From NCBI RefSeq assembly GCF_010894435.1, contig NZ_JAAIXZ010000029.1:1-64000 (forward strand): 64,000 nucleotides of DNA, read 5' to 3'. Under the pieces are notes generated by a model that was given only the letters and a program-made list of their open reading frames with translations, had not been told where the DNA came from and ran no database searches. Numbering within the stretch: the stretch's first letter is position 1; each line of letters begins with the position of its first letter. The position numbers and the translations under genes are program-made. Positions 25,987 to 34,354 of this stretch are shown one piece after another. This DNA is from Pyxidicoccus trucidator (GTDB lineage Bacteria; Myxococcota; Myxococcia; Myxococcales; Myxococcaceae).

Positions 25987-26376
25987 ATGCGCAAGTTCGT
26001 GACTCTCTTCTCACTGGGCAGCTGTCTGCTGATGACTGGCGCTGGAGCGCAGACACCACCCGCTCAGGCTCCCTCGACTCAGACGCCCGCAAATGCGTGC
26101 TACCTGTGGAAGGGGCGTGGAGGTCCTCCCTCGGAGGGCTACATGGCTACCCATGCGAGCTGCCGTCCATGGAATAGCAATTACGGGTGGAGCTTCATCA
26201 AGAAGAACAATGGGGTGGACTACTATCGCGGAACATTCAAGGACGCCGCGGCCACTCCCTCCACCTGGGCGGTCTACGCCGACTTCGGCTCAGCAGTTGT
26301 CACCTCGAAGGCGGACTACGATTCCTTTGTCGCCAATACCAGGCTGTCCGGCTCCTGCGGCGAGTGCCTGCACTGA
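25987..26376 (+). CDS. Small exported protein
   Basis: 129 residues: signal peptide (MRKFVTLFSLGSCLLMTGAG) with a cleavage site before AQTPPAQ, a Gln/Pro/Thr linker, and a compact mature domain with four cysteines, aromatic residues and a final SGSCGECLH. No family is recognised. It is probably secreted or periplasmic and disulfide-bonded. The palindromic sites about 130 bases upstream may control it. Confidence 0.75.
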   Translation: MRKFVTLFSLGSCLLMTGAGAQTPPAQAPSTQTPANACYLWKGRGGPPSEGYMATHASCRPWNSNYGWSFIKKNNGVDYYRGTFKDAAATPSTWAVYADFGSAVVTSKADYDSFVANTRLSGSCGECLH

Positions 26377-26509
26377 CAGCGGGGCTCAGCTGGCCGTGCG
26401 CGAGCGGAGACCGCGGTGCAGGCCGTGCACGCCGGCTCGTTCGGGTGATGCGGCTCCACTCAGGGTTTCCACCGCCGAGCGCCGTGGAAGCGCTCGGCCC
26501 CGCCGCCCG

Positions 26510-26845
26510 TCAGGGGCAGTAAGTGCAGTAGAAGAAGTCGGAGTGCGAGGCGTACGGCCCGTCCCCGCCCGGGCCCCAGCAATCCGTGGTGCAGTCGTCG
26601 TTCGTGTAGCAGGAGAGCACCCACCCCTCCTCGGTGTAGGGGAGCGAGTTGTGCCAGGAGCTGTACCGGGGGCGGTAGAGCTGCACACAGGCCTGGGCGG
26701 ACACCTCGCCAGCGGTGCCCTCCGTGGGCGCTCCTTCCGAGACGGTCGGCGGGGCGGACTGCTCCGCGGGCGGCTGGGGCTCCGCGCCACACGCCATCAG
26801 GAAGCCCGCAGCCAGCACGACGAAGCCACTCAGGGTGCTCTTCAT
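26510..26845 (-). CDS. Small Cys-rich lipoprotein
   Basis: 111 residues with a lipobox ending LMACG, then a Pro/Glu/Ala linker and a C-terminal Tyr/Trp/Cys-rich domain (CYTNDDCTTDCWGPGGDGPY, then FFYCTYCP). Seven cysteines suggest a small disulfide-bonded surface domain. The ATG at 26845 starts the signal peptide, and AGGAGTGTCACC precedes it. It belongs to the numerous short lipoproteins typical of Myxococcales; function unknown. Confidence 0.75.
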   Translation of the reverse strand: MKSTLSGFVVLAAGFLMACGAEPQPPAEQSAPPTVSEGAPTEGTAGEVSAQACVQLYRPRYSSWHNSLPYTEEGWVLSCYTNDDCTTDCWGPGGDGPYASHSDFFYCTYCP

Positions 26846-26992
26846 GGTGACACTCCTTTCAAAAGGGGGGCCTGAATGAGAGCACATTCCCTCGCGGAGC
26901 TCGGTGTGGGGAAGCGCCCCCTCCTCGACCCGCGGCGCCACACCCGCCCGGGACATCCATGACCCTGTGAATTTCCCGTAGCCATGTTGCAC

Positions 26993-27571
26993 CTACGTGA
27001 GCAGGAGCCCCATGAGCAGGTCATCCACGAGCGCGCCGTCGTCGGCCCGGAGGAACGCCCTGCGCGTTCCCTCGTGCTCGAAGCCCAGCGAGCGATAGAG
27101 GGCGATGGCGCGGGGATTGTCGGCGCGGACGTAGAGTTCCACTCGAAGCACTCGCTGGCCATCCGCATCCCGGTGCGACCGCACCCACTGGAGCAGGTGC
27201 TGCATCAACAGGCGGCCCACGCCCAGTCCCTGGGCCGCCGGGTGGACGCCGATGCCCAGCACACCCACGTGGCGCAGCATCCGGTAGCCGATGCGCAGCA
27301 CGGACGCCTCACCCAATACGCCGCCGTCCTCCGCTTCCACGAGGAGGGGGAACGCCGTGCCGTCCGTCTTGTGGAGCCCCGCGCTCTCGCGTCCCGCGGC
27401 GAACGTGGCCGCGTCCGGCGGCAGCTCGTCCTCGTGCTTCACGATGCCCTGCCGGGCCCGGACGATGGCTCGATCCAGCGCGTATAGCGCCGCCGCGTCC
27501 TCGCTCGTGGCCTGGCGGATGACACAGGAGCGTCCGTCGCGGAGTGGAACCCGGCTGGGCTGGTAGTGCAT
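26993..27571 (-). CDS. GNAT-family N-acetyltransferase
   Basis: 192 residues with a single GNAT domain. The acetyl-CoA-binding motif A is GIGVHPAAQGLGVGRLLMQH (Q/RxxGxG/A as QGLGVG), followed by VELYVRADNPRAIALYRSLG and FEHEGTRRAF, the usual motif B region. It should acetylate an amine on an unknown small molecule or protein. The internal ATG at 27571 is preferred over the first one at 27604. It is transcribed alone. Confidence 0.85.
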   Translation of the reverse strand: MHYQPSRVPLRDGRSCVIRQATSEDAAALYALDRAIVRARQGIVKHEDELPPDAATFAAGRESAGLHKTDGTAFPLLVEAEDGGVLGEASVLRIGYRMLRHVGVLGIGVHPAAQGLGVGRLLMQHLLQWVRSHRDADGQRVLRVELYVRADNPRAIALYRSLGFEHEGTRRAFLRADDGALVDDLLMGLLLT

Positions 27572-27629
27572 GGGCGTGAGGCTATCGCCTCCCCTATCGT
27601 GCACGGCAAGAATCGCCGTCCGTCCACGT

Positions 27630-28050
27630 CCCCTTGTCTCCCTCCTTCGCGTTCCAACCTCTTCGCGCTGGCCTGCTGCGTCCTTGCCTTCACCGTGGAC
27701 TATAGCGATGACCCGCCAGAGCCCCCCGCCGGGCGTGGCGTCCTGCGCATCGGAAACACGCGCGCGGACAACGTGGTGCGCGTCGACGCGGAGACGGGCG
27801 ATTTCCTCGAGGACTTCGTCGCGGACGATGGCCCGGCAGGGCTCGTCGCACTCGTCTTCGGTCCCAGCGGCGACCTGTACGTGTCGAGCGGGGACAGCCC
27901 ACCTTCTCCGGTCTCCCCAGCCAGGTGCTGCGCTTCGACATCGCCACGGGACAGTCGGAGGGCTTCATCGACCAGCCCGCGCTCTCTGCCGCGGGGCTGA
28001 GCTACATCACCCTACTCGGACTGGCCTTCGGGCCGGGCTGTGGAAGCGCA
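27630..28050 (+). pseudogene. Frameshifted NHL/propeller-type gene remnant
   Basis: The first frame (about 27640-27897) reads GRGVLRIGNTRADNVVRVDA, then ETGDFLEDFV and FGPSGDLYVSSGDSP. The second frame then continues TFSGLPSQVLRFDIATGQSE and GFIDQPALSAAGLSYITLLG to about 28045. This is a typical NHL/SMP-30-like propeller repeat pattern broken by one frameshift near 27897 and lacking its 3' half. It was probably a surface-layer or exported protein gene. Confidence 0.6.
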
Positions 28051-28649
28051 CAAGGTTCCACGGCGTCTTCGCTCCAGGCGCGAAATTGCGGCCATTTCTG
28101 CTCCGCCCGAGGTTCGCGAGCCTATCCAGACCGAGCCGAGCGAGCCGCCGGGACCCGTCGGGCCCCTCCCCGAGACGGACGGTGGCACGTCGCCGGAGTC
28201 CGCGACGAAGCAGCTCGCCGTGGCTGGCGGTGGGGACGCTCCCTCCTTGGGAAAGGGAGCGCTTCACCGCGAACGACCGCTCCGGTTCACTGATGCCTTG
28301 TACGAGTCACGAGGCGCGTTCCGGGGGCGCGGCCCCATCCCGAAGTCATGGGTCATGAATGTAGGGCGCGATGTTGGCCAGTCAATGATATGCGATTTTT
28401 CGCATGCCATGAACTTGCATGCCTTGACTCAAGAAGAGGCTGACAACCTCTTCTCAAGGACTCTCTTGGGACGTTTGCATTTAACCGGAGATCTGGTCTA
28501 TATCGTTTGTGCTGCCCTTGGGCGGCGCGACGGGATGCGACTGATGAGGTGGCTTCGAAGGAGGCCTGGATGTTTCGCATCGTGCGACTTCGTGGCCTGT
28601 TCGTGGTGCTGCAGCCGCGGCCGTCATCAATCCCCATGAGGAGACGCCA
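28051..28649. other. Non-coding or decayed stretch with AT-richer core
   Basis: The left half has a Pro/Glu-rich plus-strand frame that may be decayed coding sequence. About 28350-28530 is conspicuously less GC-rich than its surroundings and contains an 8-bp inverted repeat (agaagagg/cctcttct, near 28434-28456). Short frames here lack starts and motifs. It looks like an imported or degraded segment. Confidence 0.45.
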
Positions 28650-29009
28650 ATGACGCTGGTGCGAGCACTGCGCTGTGCTGTCGGAACAGCCCTGTTGTTT
28701 GGAGCCGGATGTGGTGTGCCTGTCGAGGACAACGCGAGTCCCACCGCGCCGACACCTTCCGAGGCGACACCGGAGGACGGCGACATCAAGCGCGCGGCAG
28801 CCGTCTATATGCTGTGCTGGCCAGCGCTCGGTGTCTACAACGGCCCGTCAACGAGCTCCTACCTTCACACAACGCTTCATAGAGGTAGCGGCAACAACTT
28901 CGAAGTGCTGGGCAACCCGATTCTCTCCGAAGGAGAGTACTGGGCGCCCGGTCGTACAACGATAGGGCGGACCGAGGGATACGTGCGCTGGAATGGGCTC
29001 TGCCATTAG
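28650..29009 (+). CDS. Small lipoprotein
   Basis: 119 residues with a lipoprotein signal (MTLVRALRCAVGTALLFGAG then C at residue 21). A Thr/Pro/Glu-rich linker is followed by a domain with Cys, Tyr and Trp residues ending EGYVRWNGLCH. The mature part suggests a small beta-rich fold such as an SH3-like module, but I cannot assign it. It may be an exported partner of the C1q-like protein downstream, although 471 bases separate them. Confidence 0.7.
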   Translation: MTLVRALRCAVGTALLFGAGCGVPVEDNASPTAPTPSEATPEDGDIKRAAAVYMLCWPALGVYNGPSTSSYLHTTLHRGSGNNFEVLGNPILSEGEYWAPGRTTIGRTEGYVRWNGLCH

Positions 29010-29480
29010 CTGACAACAAACGTTGGGAGCAGGCGCGCCTTTCCGCAGCGCCTGCCTTCCAGGACTATCGCCCGCTGCCCCCGTGACACCGCCCTGCGGC
29101 TCGCGCACAGTGCGTCGCTCGAGGACACACGGGAGGAAGCACGGTGGAGACCACAGTCTTCCTGGCGGAGGCGGGTGTGGCCCTGGACGCGGAACGGGCC
29201 TGGTGGCGAGAGTGCAGCCCACGCATGCCACCAGCGACACAACCAGTGCTCGCCACTCTGCGCGAGGCCGAGCGACTGCCGGAACTACGCGGCTTCCAAC
29301 ACGCACACCTACGGACTCTGAGCGCCCACCGGCTGTTAGGGCTCACGAGGAGCGGGCGCGAGAGCACGTGAATGACAATGAATTCCGCCGTCGGTTCGCG
29401 CCCATTTTTGAAAGACAGAAGTGCGCAACCCAGCATTCCACTTCCAAACCAGAAGCAGCACACCCACCAGGAAGGCAATT
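29010..29480. other. Gene-poor spacer upstream of the C1q-like gene
   Basis: A short plus-strand frame at 29144-29371 (starting METTVFLAEAGVALDAERAW) could be a remnant but lacks a ribosome-binding site and has no recognisable motif. The last ~100 bases are AT-richer and probably hold the promoter of the next gene. Nothing else is supportable. Confidence 0.4.
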
Positions 29481-30092
29481 ATGCAGCGACCATGGAAGAC
29501 ATTGGTATTTGGAATCGCATCATCGCTCATTGCAAGCGCCGCGCAGGCAGAGGGCAGTGATGCTGCCGTCGATGGCGCTCGCATGAGTGGGCAGGTCATC
29601 CACGACTACAGGACTGCGGACCCCGTACTTCCCGCCTACCTCGCGACCTACAACCCATATCTCTGCCCGGAATCTGGAATCGTTGCGTTCAGCGTATCCG
29701 GCGGAAATCATGTCTCAGAGGGTGGCGCCACGCTCTTGGGGTATCCCCATGTCATCACGAATGAAGGCGCAAATTGGCCGACTGGCGGAGGCACATTCGT
29801 CGCGCCATGTGCCGGGCTGTACTTCTTTGCCGTGTCCTTCGTGAAGGACGCAACCAATTACGGCGCAACGAATAGAGACGTGTATGTCCAGATTCTGCAG
29901 AACGGAGTCAGCAAGGGACTTGCCTGGAGCGGCTACACCGCCGACCAAGACCGTGCCGCCGGCTCATACAGCGTTGCCCTCGTGCTGGAGCAAGGGGATT
30001 ACATCCAGACCTTCACGTTCAATGACACTGGCGTGAAGCGGCATCTTTATAGCTACAACTTCACAGGCCATTTGGTGAGGCAGCGATACTGA
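29481..30092 (+). CDS. Exported C1q-like (TNF-fold) domain protein
   Basis: 203 residues. The signal peptide (MQRPWKTLVFGIASSLIASA then AQA) is followed by a single domain with the C1q pattern: GGGTFVAPCAGLYFFAVSFV, a central VYVQILQNGVSKGL strand pair, SYSVALVLEQGDYIQTFTF and a final YSYNFTGHLV strand. C1q/TNF-like folds usually trimerise and bind proteins or glycans outside the cell. A good ribosome-binding site (GGAAGG) precedes the ATG. The gene is markedly less GC-rich than its neighbours, suggesting recent acquisition. Bacterial C1q proteins are uncommon. Confidence 0.75.
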   Translation: MQRPWKTLVFGIASSLIASAAQAEGSDAAVDGARMSGQVIHDYRTADPVLPAYLATYNPYLCPESGIVAFSVSGGNHVSEGGATLLGYPHVITNEGANWPTGGGTFVAPCAGLYFFAVSFVKDATNYGATNRDVYVQILQNGVSKGLAWSGYTADQDRAAGSYSVALVLEQGDYIQTFTFNDTGVKRHLYSYNFTGHLVRQRY

Positions 30093-30711
30093 CATGAACT
30101 GGTAGCCATGGCTCGGTGTGGGCTGCTCAGCAGGCTGGGGGTGCCAAGCGTCAACTCGCATCCTGGAGCGCCCACACCTCCAGCAGCGAAGCCCACATGC
30201 CCAGAGCCCGTCGCCGTCGTGCCACTCCGTCCCCCCCGAAGCACGCGTCCCCGCGTTTCCGGTGGCCCCGCGTTGGGCCCGCTGCCGTTGGAAGAAGTCC
30301 TCCGGGATGCGCTCCGCAGAGCGCTGAAGGCATCTCTCGCCGGCCTGGCGGCGGACCTGAGCCGCCTTGCAGCGCGTCCGGCCGGGAAGGAGCTCCCTCA
30401 AGCGGGGGCGGAGCCTGGGCTGGAGGAGCAGAGCCCGACCCTGGCTGCGACGGTGGAGTCCGCACGCCGCGATGGGATTGGGCGGGACTGCTGCGCCGAC
30501 CCTTTTCACCCCCTTTGCACCAGCCCCCCTCAAACAGGGCCCCCATTCCGCCTGGGGCCCTCAGGTTTGGGGTGTTGGATGCGCTGGCTGTTCATCGAAG
30601 AACCACTGCAGCCTGGGCTCCTCTCCCGAGGACCTGAGCCGCTGGGAGCGCCGGTTCGTGACGATGCGCGCCGACGAGCGCTGTACACAGCGCCACCGCC
30701 TCGAAGCCAAG
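30093..30711. other. Intergenic region holding a dispersed-repeat copy
   Basis: No convincing gene. A plus-strand frame around 30230-30500 has leucine-rich coding-like text (PLEEVLRDALRRALKASLAG) and may be a remnant of unknown origin. The only identifiable element is the short repeat copy at 30497-30555. Confidence 0.4.
30497..30555. repeat. Partial copy (R3) of a dispersed intergenic repeat
   Basis: 59 bases running from CGACCCTTTTCACC to CATTCCGCCTGG, almost identical to the right-hand thirds of the repeats at 44478-44640 and 47303-47466. It carries the conserved CCCTTTGCACC and CAGGGCCC blocks. The left two thirds of the longer copies are absent here. Confidence 0.8.
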
Positions 30712-31605
30712 ATGGCCCTCTCCACTTTCGAGCTCGTGAGGTCCTGGTTGACGTCGCTGCGCCTTCCCCGAGTCCTCGCCATGCTTCCCATGGCCTTCCT
30801 GCTCGCGGCTTGTGGTGATGAGCCCGAGCCCGTGCGTACCGTCCTCGCGGCCACGGCAGGTGAGTCCTGGAGCTCGCCCCGGTTCTCTCCAGATGGCTCC
30901 CGCATCCTCTTCTCGAGCTTTGCCCCGATCGGCGATACCGGCGTGAACAACGTTCAGCGTGTGAACGTGGACGGCACGGACCTCCAGGAAGCGCACGTTC
31001 CCCATGCCGCCATCTGGAGCGCGGACGGAACCCGCTTCATCTATCCCCGGTGGGGCAGTCTTCACAGCCGCCCGGTGGATGGACTCCCAGAGGTGCTCGA
31101 GGCCGAGGACATCGGCTTCCCTTCCGACGGCCGCATGGACGTGTCGCCCGACAATCAGTGGATTGTCTTTGGCATGGCGGGCACGTCCTCCAGCGGCGAG
31201 CGCCGCGGGCTGAACCTCTTCGACTGGACGACCCGGGAAGTGCGGACGCTCAGGGAGGACGGCTTCTCGCCGGTCCTCTCGCCGGACGGCCAGCGTGTGG
31301 CGTATCTGGTCCGCGTGGCGCCAGGCCCCTTCGAAGTCCGAGTGCTCACGATCAGCACAGGGGAAGACCTGCCGGTGATGAGAGCCATCCACAATCATCA
31401 GCCCATGGCCTGGATGCCCGATGGACGACTCGTGGTGGTGACGAAGGATGGGTTCACCTTCGTCGACCCCTCCGGCGTGACGCCGCAGCGAAACCTCGTG
31501 CTCGAAGGCGGCGCGCCCAGGGAACTGGATGTCTCCCAGGACGGCAAGAAGCTGGTCTACGGCCTGACAGGCCAGGACGACTTCTACCTGTTGACGGGCT
31601 TCTGA
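30712..31605 (+). CDS. TolB/WD40-like propeller lipoprotein
   Basis: 297 residues. The lipobox LLAACG falls near residue 33 from the ATG at 30712, or residue 10 from an alternative ATG at 30781 that lacks basic residues. The mature protein contains repeated PD40-type motifs (FSPDGSRILF, WSADGTRFIY, LSPDGQRVAY, SQDGKKLVYG), indicating a beta-propeller of about six blades. It is probably an outer-membrane or periplasmic lipoprotein that binds partners; enzymatic residues are not apparent. Confidence 0.8.
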   Translation: MALSTFELVRSWLTSLRLPRVLAMLPMAFLLAACGDEPEPVRTVLAATAGESWSSPRFSPDGSRILFSSFAPIGDTGVNNVQRVNVDGTDLQEAHVPHAAIWSADGTRFIYPRWGSLHSRPVDGLPEVLEAEDIGFPSDGRMDVSPDNQWIVFGMAGTSSSGERRGLNLFDWTTREVRTLREDGFSPVLSPDGQRVAYLVRVAPGPFEVRVLTISTGEDLPVMRAIHNHQPMAWMPDGRLVVVTKDGFTFVDPSGVTPQRNLVLEGGAPRELDVSQDGKKLVYGLTGQDDFYLLTGF

Positions 31606-32002
31606 ACGGCCGGGCGTACGCCGAGCAGGCGCTGCGCGACTGATGCGGGCCTGGGGCTCTCGTCCGCCTGGGGCTGCTCCTGGAGGGCCAGGGCAGCGCG
31701 CAAATGGGCTGTCTCGGGTTTCTTCGCCCGCAGCAGGCGGAGTGCCGCCTGGTCCAGGGCTCGGTGGGCCGGCCTCCACCTCCGTGGCTGGCCGACCGCT
31801 TCACCTCCTCCATGCGTAGCACGCGAGCGACTACCGCCGGCTCATCAGCAGGGCCACGCGGAGCTATCTATCGAGATTCGCTGGGCTGCTCGAGAGGGCG
31901 ACGGAAAAATAATCGCCGGTTGTCGATCCGCGCGGACTTCGTTCGACGCATCGGTGAAGGGGCCGGCAGGTGCCGGTCCTCGCTTCCCTGAAGGAGACCC
32001 AC
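31606..32002. other. Gene-free stretch
   Basis: About 400 bases with no supported gene. A minus-strand frame near 31620-31830 has leucine/alanine-rich text but no start or motif. An AT-richer patch at 31895-31925 may contain the promoter for the alpha/beta hydrolase gene. Confidence 0.4.
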
Positions 32003-32881
32003 ATGCGGTTGACGATGATCCACGCTGCCTTGATGGCTGTGAGCCTGCTCTTCACCTCCACCGCGGCCGACGCGCAACCGAAGGGCGCTCGGGTCAAGGT
32101 GAACGGGATGCAGGTCTATTACGAGGTTTCGGGCAAAGGCGAGCCGCTGGTCGTGCTGCACGGCGCCTACATGAACATCCCGACGATGGGCGCCATCATC
32201 CCGAAGCTCGCGAAGACCCATAAGGTCTACGCGCTCGAGTTCCAGGGACACGGCCGCACCACCGACATCGACCGGCCCATCACCTATCAAAACCTCGCGG
32301 ACGACGTGGCCGCCTTCATGGACGCGGTCGGTCTGAAGAAAGCCGACGTGTTCGGCTACTCGATGGGGTCCGCCGCCGGGTTGCAGCTCGCCATCCGCCA
32401 TCCGGAAAAGGTGAACAAGCTCGTCGCGGCTTCTGTCGCGTACGACATCCAGGGCTGGCAGCCCGAGTTCAGGGAGTTCATCCCGAAGATGACCGTGGAG
32501 ATGTTCCTCGAGATGCCCTTCGCGAAGGAGTACCCGAAGCTCGCGGCCAATCCGAAGGGCTTCCCTGAGCTGGTCAAGAAGCTGATCCAGCTCGAGAAGG
32601 AGCCGATGGCGTGGGAGAAGGACGTGAAGGCGCTCAAGACGCCCGTCCTCATCATCACCGGCGACGCCGACGTCGCGACGCTCGAGCACTCCGTCGCCAT
32701 GTTCCGGCTCCTCGGCGGCGGCGGCCCGGGCGAGATGGGCAAGCCGCTGTCCCCCTCGCGGCTGGCGGTCATGCCGGCGACTGCACACACCGCCGTCATC
32801 AGCCAGTCGGAGCTGCTTCACGCCTTCATCGAGCCGTTCCTGAAAGGCCAGACGCCGAAGGGCTTCTTCGAGACCCCGTAA
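32003..32881 (+). CDS. Exported alpha/beta hydrolase
   Basis: 292 residues with a signal peptide (MRLTMIHAALMAVSLLFTST then AADA). An alpha/beta-hydrolase fold follows: oxyanion strand VVLHGAYMNIPTMG, nucleophile GYSMGS, acid in ITGDADV and catalytic histidine in ATAHTAVI. It is likely a periplasmic or secreted esterase or lipase. The ATG at 32003 follows GAAGGAGACCCAC, a strong ribosome-binding site. Base composition is less extreme than in typical neighbours. Confidence 0.87.
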   Translation: MRLTMIHAALMAVSLLFTSTAADAQPKGARVKVNGMQVYYEVSGKGEPLVVLHGAYMNIPTMGAIIPKLAKTHKVYALEFQGHGRTTDIDRPITYQNLADDVAAFMDAVGLKKADVFGYSMGSAAGLQLAIRHPEKVNKLVAASVAYDIQGWQPEFREFIPKMTVEMFLEMPFAKEYPKLAANPKGFPELVKKLIQLEKEPMAWEKDVKALKTPVLIITGDADVATLEHSVAMFRLLGGGGPGEMGKPLSPSRLAVMPATAHTAVISQSELLHAFIEPFLKGQTPKGFFETP

Positions 32882-33009
32882 TCGGCGGGGCCGACCCCCT
32901 CAGCCTCCGGGTGCGCCGAGCCGGAGGCTGGCTGGAGGGTCTTGGCGTACGTGAAGGGAGCGCGAGGGAGGGCGGGCGTCCGGCATGGCGCCCGCGCGGC
33001 CCCAGAGCG

Positions 33010-33390
33010 TCACAGCGCGCTGCAGGCCCAGACGCCAAGGGGCGTGCAGTAGCAATTGGGATTGGGGTGGCCTGTCAGGCAGCAGCTCCGCGTCCCGCCA
33101 ACGGGCGAACACGGGGTCCCCGCGAGCTTGCTGCAGCGATTGTTCAGCCCACAGATGGGGATGGGCGTGAAGCAGATATTGTAGAAGCCATCGCACTCGA
33201 CGGAGTCCGCCTGCACCGAGCAGGTGTTCCCCTCACAAGACACTGTCGAGCCATTCGGACAGGTCTGTGTGCACGTGACGAGGGCGCTCGACTCCTGCCC
33301 CAGCTCCGGCGCCTCGACAGGTTCCACTCCACCACAGGCCACCAGCACCGGGACGACGAGTACCGTCAGCACACCCAGGAAGCTCTTCAT
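33010..33390 (-). CDS. Cys-rich small lipoprotein
   Basis: 126 residues. A lipoprotein signal (MKSFLGVLTVLVVPVLVACG) is followed by Glu/Pro-rich linker residues and 14 or so cysteines in the C-terminal ~80 residues (CTQTCPNGSTVSCEGNTC, CGLNNRC, CCLTGHPNPNCYC). The spacing suggests a knotted, protease-resistant surface domain. The family is not recognised. The start at 33390 is chosen by its signal peptide. Confidence 0.75.
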   Translation of the reverse strand: MKSFLGVLTVLVVPVLVACGGVEPVEAPELGQESSALVTCTQTCPNGSTVSCEGNTCSVQADSVECDGFYNICFTPIPICGLNNRCSKLAGTPCSPVGGTRSCCLTGHPNPNCYCTPLGVWACSAL

Positions 33391-33506
33391 GGCATGTCTC
33401 TCCTTGAGGGGTCGAGCGGCATCGAAGCACACCCCATGCCAATCACGCCACTGGGTTTCACATGCATCATCGTAAGGATTCGCACCTCACTCCCTGACGC
33501 CAGTCT

Positions 33507-34244
33507 CTACCCGCCGGGCGGCCGGCCGCCATCGAGGACGGCGCCCGTGAGGCCATGGGTGAAGACCTTCGAGGGCGGCAAGCCGAACATGCCGCGAAAC
33601 AGTCGGGAGAAATGGGCCGAATCGTAGAAGCCCGCGGCGTGCGCGACTTCGGTGAGGCTTCGGCCCCTGAGTGCGAGCGCGGTGGCCGCTTGCATCCGGT
33701 GCCAGGCGCGAAATGCGCCCATCGGGACGCCGACCTGTTCCCTGAATCGGTGTTCGACGAGGGAAGTGGAGGCCCCCACCCGTTGCGCCAGCGTCACCGC
33801 ATCGGAGGGTTCGTCGTCGGGTGTGGAAAGAAGCCCAGCGACACGAGCGATGCGTGCGTCGACCGTCAGCGGACAGGGTCCTAGGTTCAGAGCGTGCTGG
33901 AAGAGCTCGGTCCAGGGTTCGGGCTTTCGCGCAGCAAGGGCGGTTTCGACTGCCGCGCGCAACGCGCCCGCGTCGACCCGACGGCTGAGTCCCGCGCCAG
34001 GCTCCAGAAACAGCACTGCTGCCCGTCCGCCATGAAAGTCGAGCGCATGCCACTGCCACCCACGCACGAAGGCGGCTTCGTGGTGTTCGACGTGGCCGTC
34101 GCCGTCGACGAGGTCGAACGCATCATCGAGACCCACGAGAACGGCGTTGGCGGCGAACCGATGCCTGGGCAGCTCGTGGAAGCGGCCGACGTACAGCGCT
34201 CTTCCTCCGCCCAGCAACAAGTGGCTCTGCATGTGCAGAATCAT
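33507..34244 (-). CDS. AraC-family transcriptional regulator
   Basis: 245 residues. The N-terminal cupin-like sensor portion spans about 1-140. Two HTH motifs fill the C-terminus: VTLAQRVGASTSLVEHRFRE and LTEVAHAAGFYDSAHFSRLF with RGMFGLPPSKVF, the AraC signature. It is divergently transcribed from the acyl-CoA synthetase across about 110 bases and so probably regulates it, itself, or both. Start choice among 34232, 34244 and 34268 is uncertain because none has a strong ribosome-binding site. Confidence 0.83.
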   Translation of the reverse strand: MILHMQSHLLLGGGRALYVGRFHELPRHRFAANAVLVGLDDAFDLVDGDGHVEHHEAAFVRGWQWHALDFHGGRAAVLFLEPGAGLSRRVDAGALRAAVETALAARKPEPWTELFQHALNLGPCPLTVDARIARVAGLLSTPDDEPSDAVTLAQRVGASTSLVEHRFREQVGVPMGAFRAWHRMQAATALALRGRSLTEVAHAAGFYDSAHFSRLFRGMFGLPPSKVFTHGLTGAVLDGGRPPGG

Positions 34245-34354
34245 ACAAGCGTGGACGTGGCGCCGCACGTAGCTTGAGGCGTTGAACCCCGCCGCTCCCC
34301 TGCCCCTTGCCCCAGCCCGTAGCGATGGCTCTTCGTTCGAACAGAGGAGGCCTC

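Noticed and set aside
31620-31830. Leucine/alanine-rich minus-strand frame between the TolB-like and hydrolase genes
   Set aside because: Coding-like composition but no start, no ribosome-binding site and no recognisable family.
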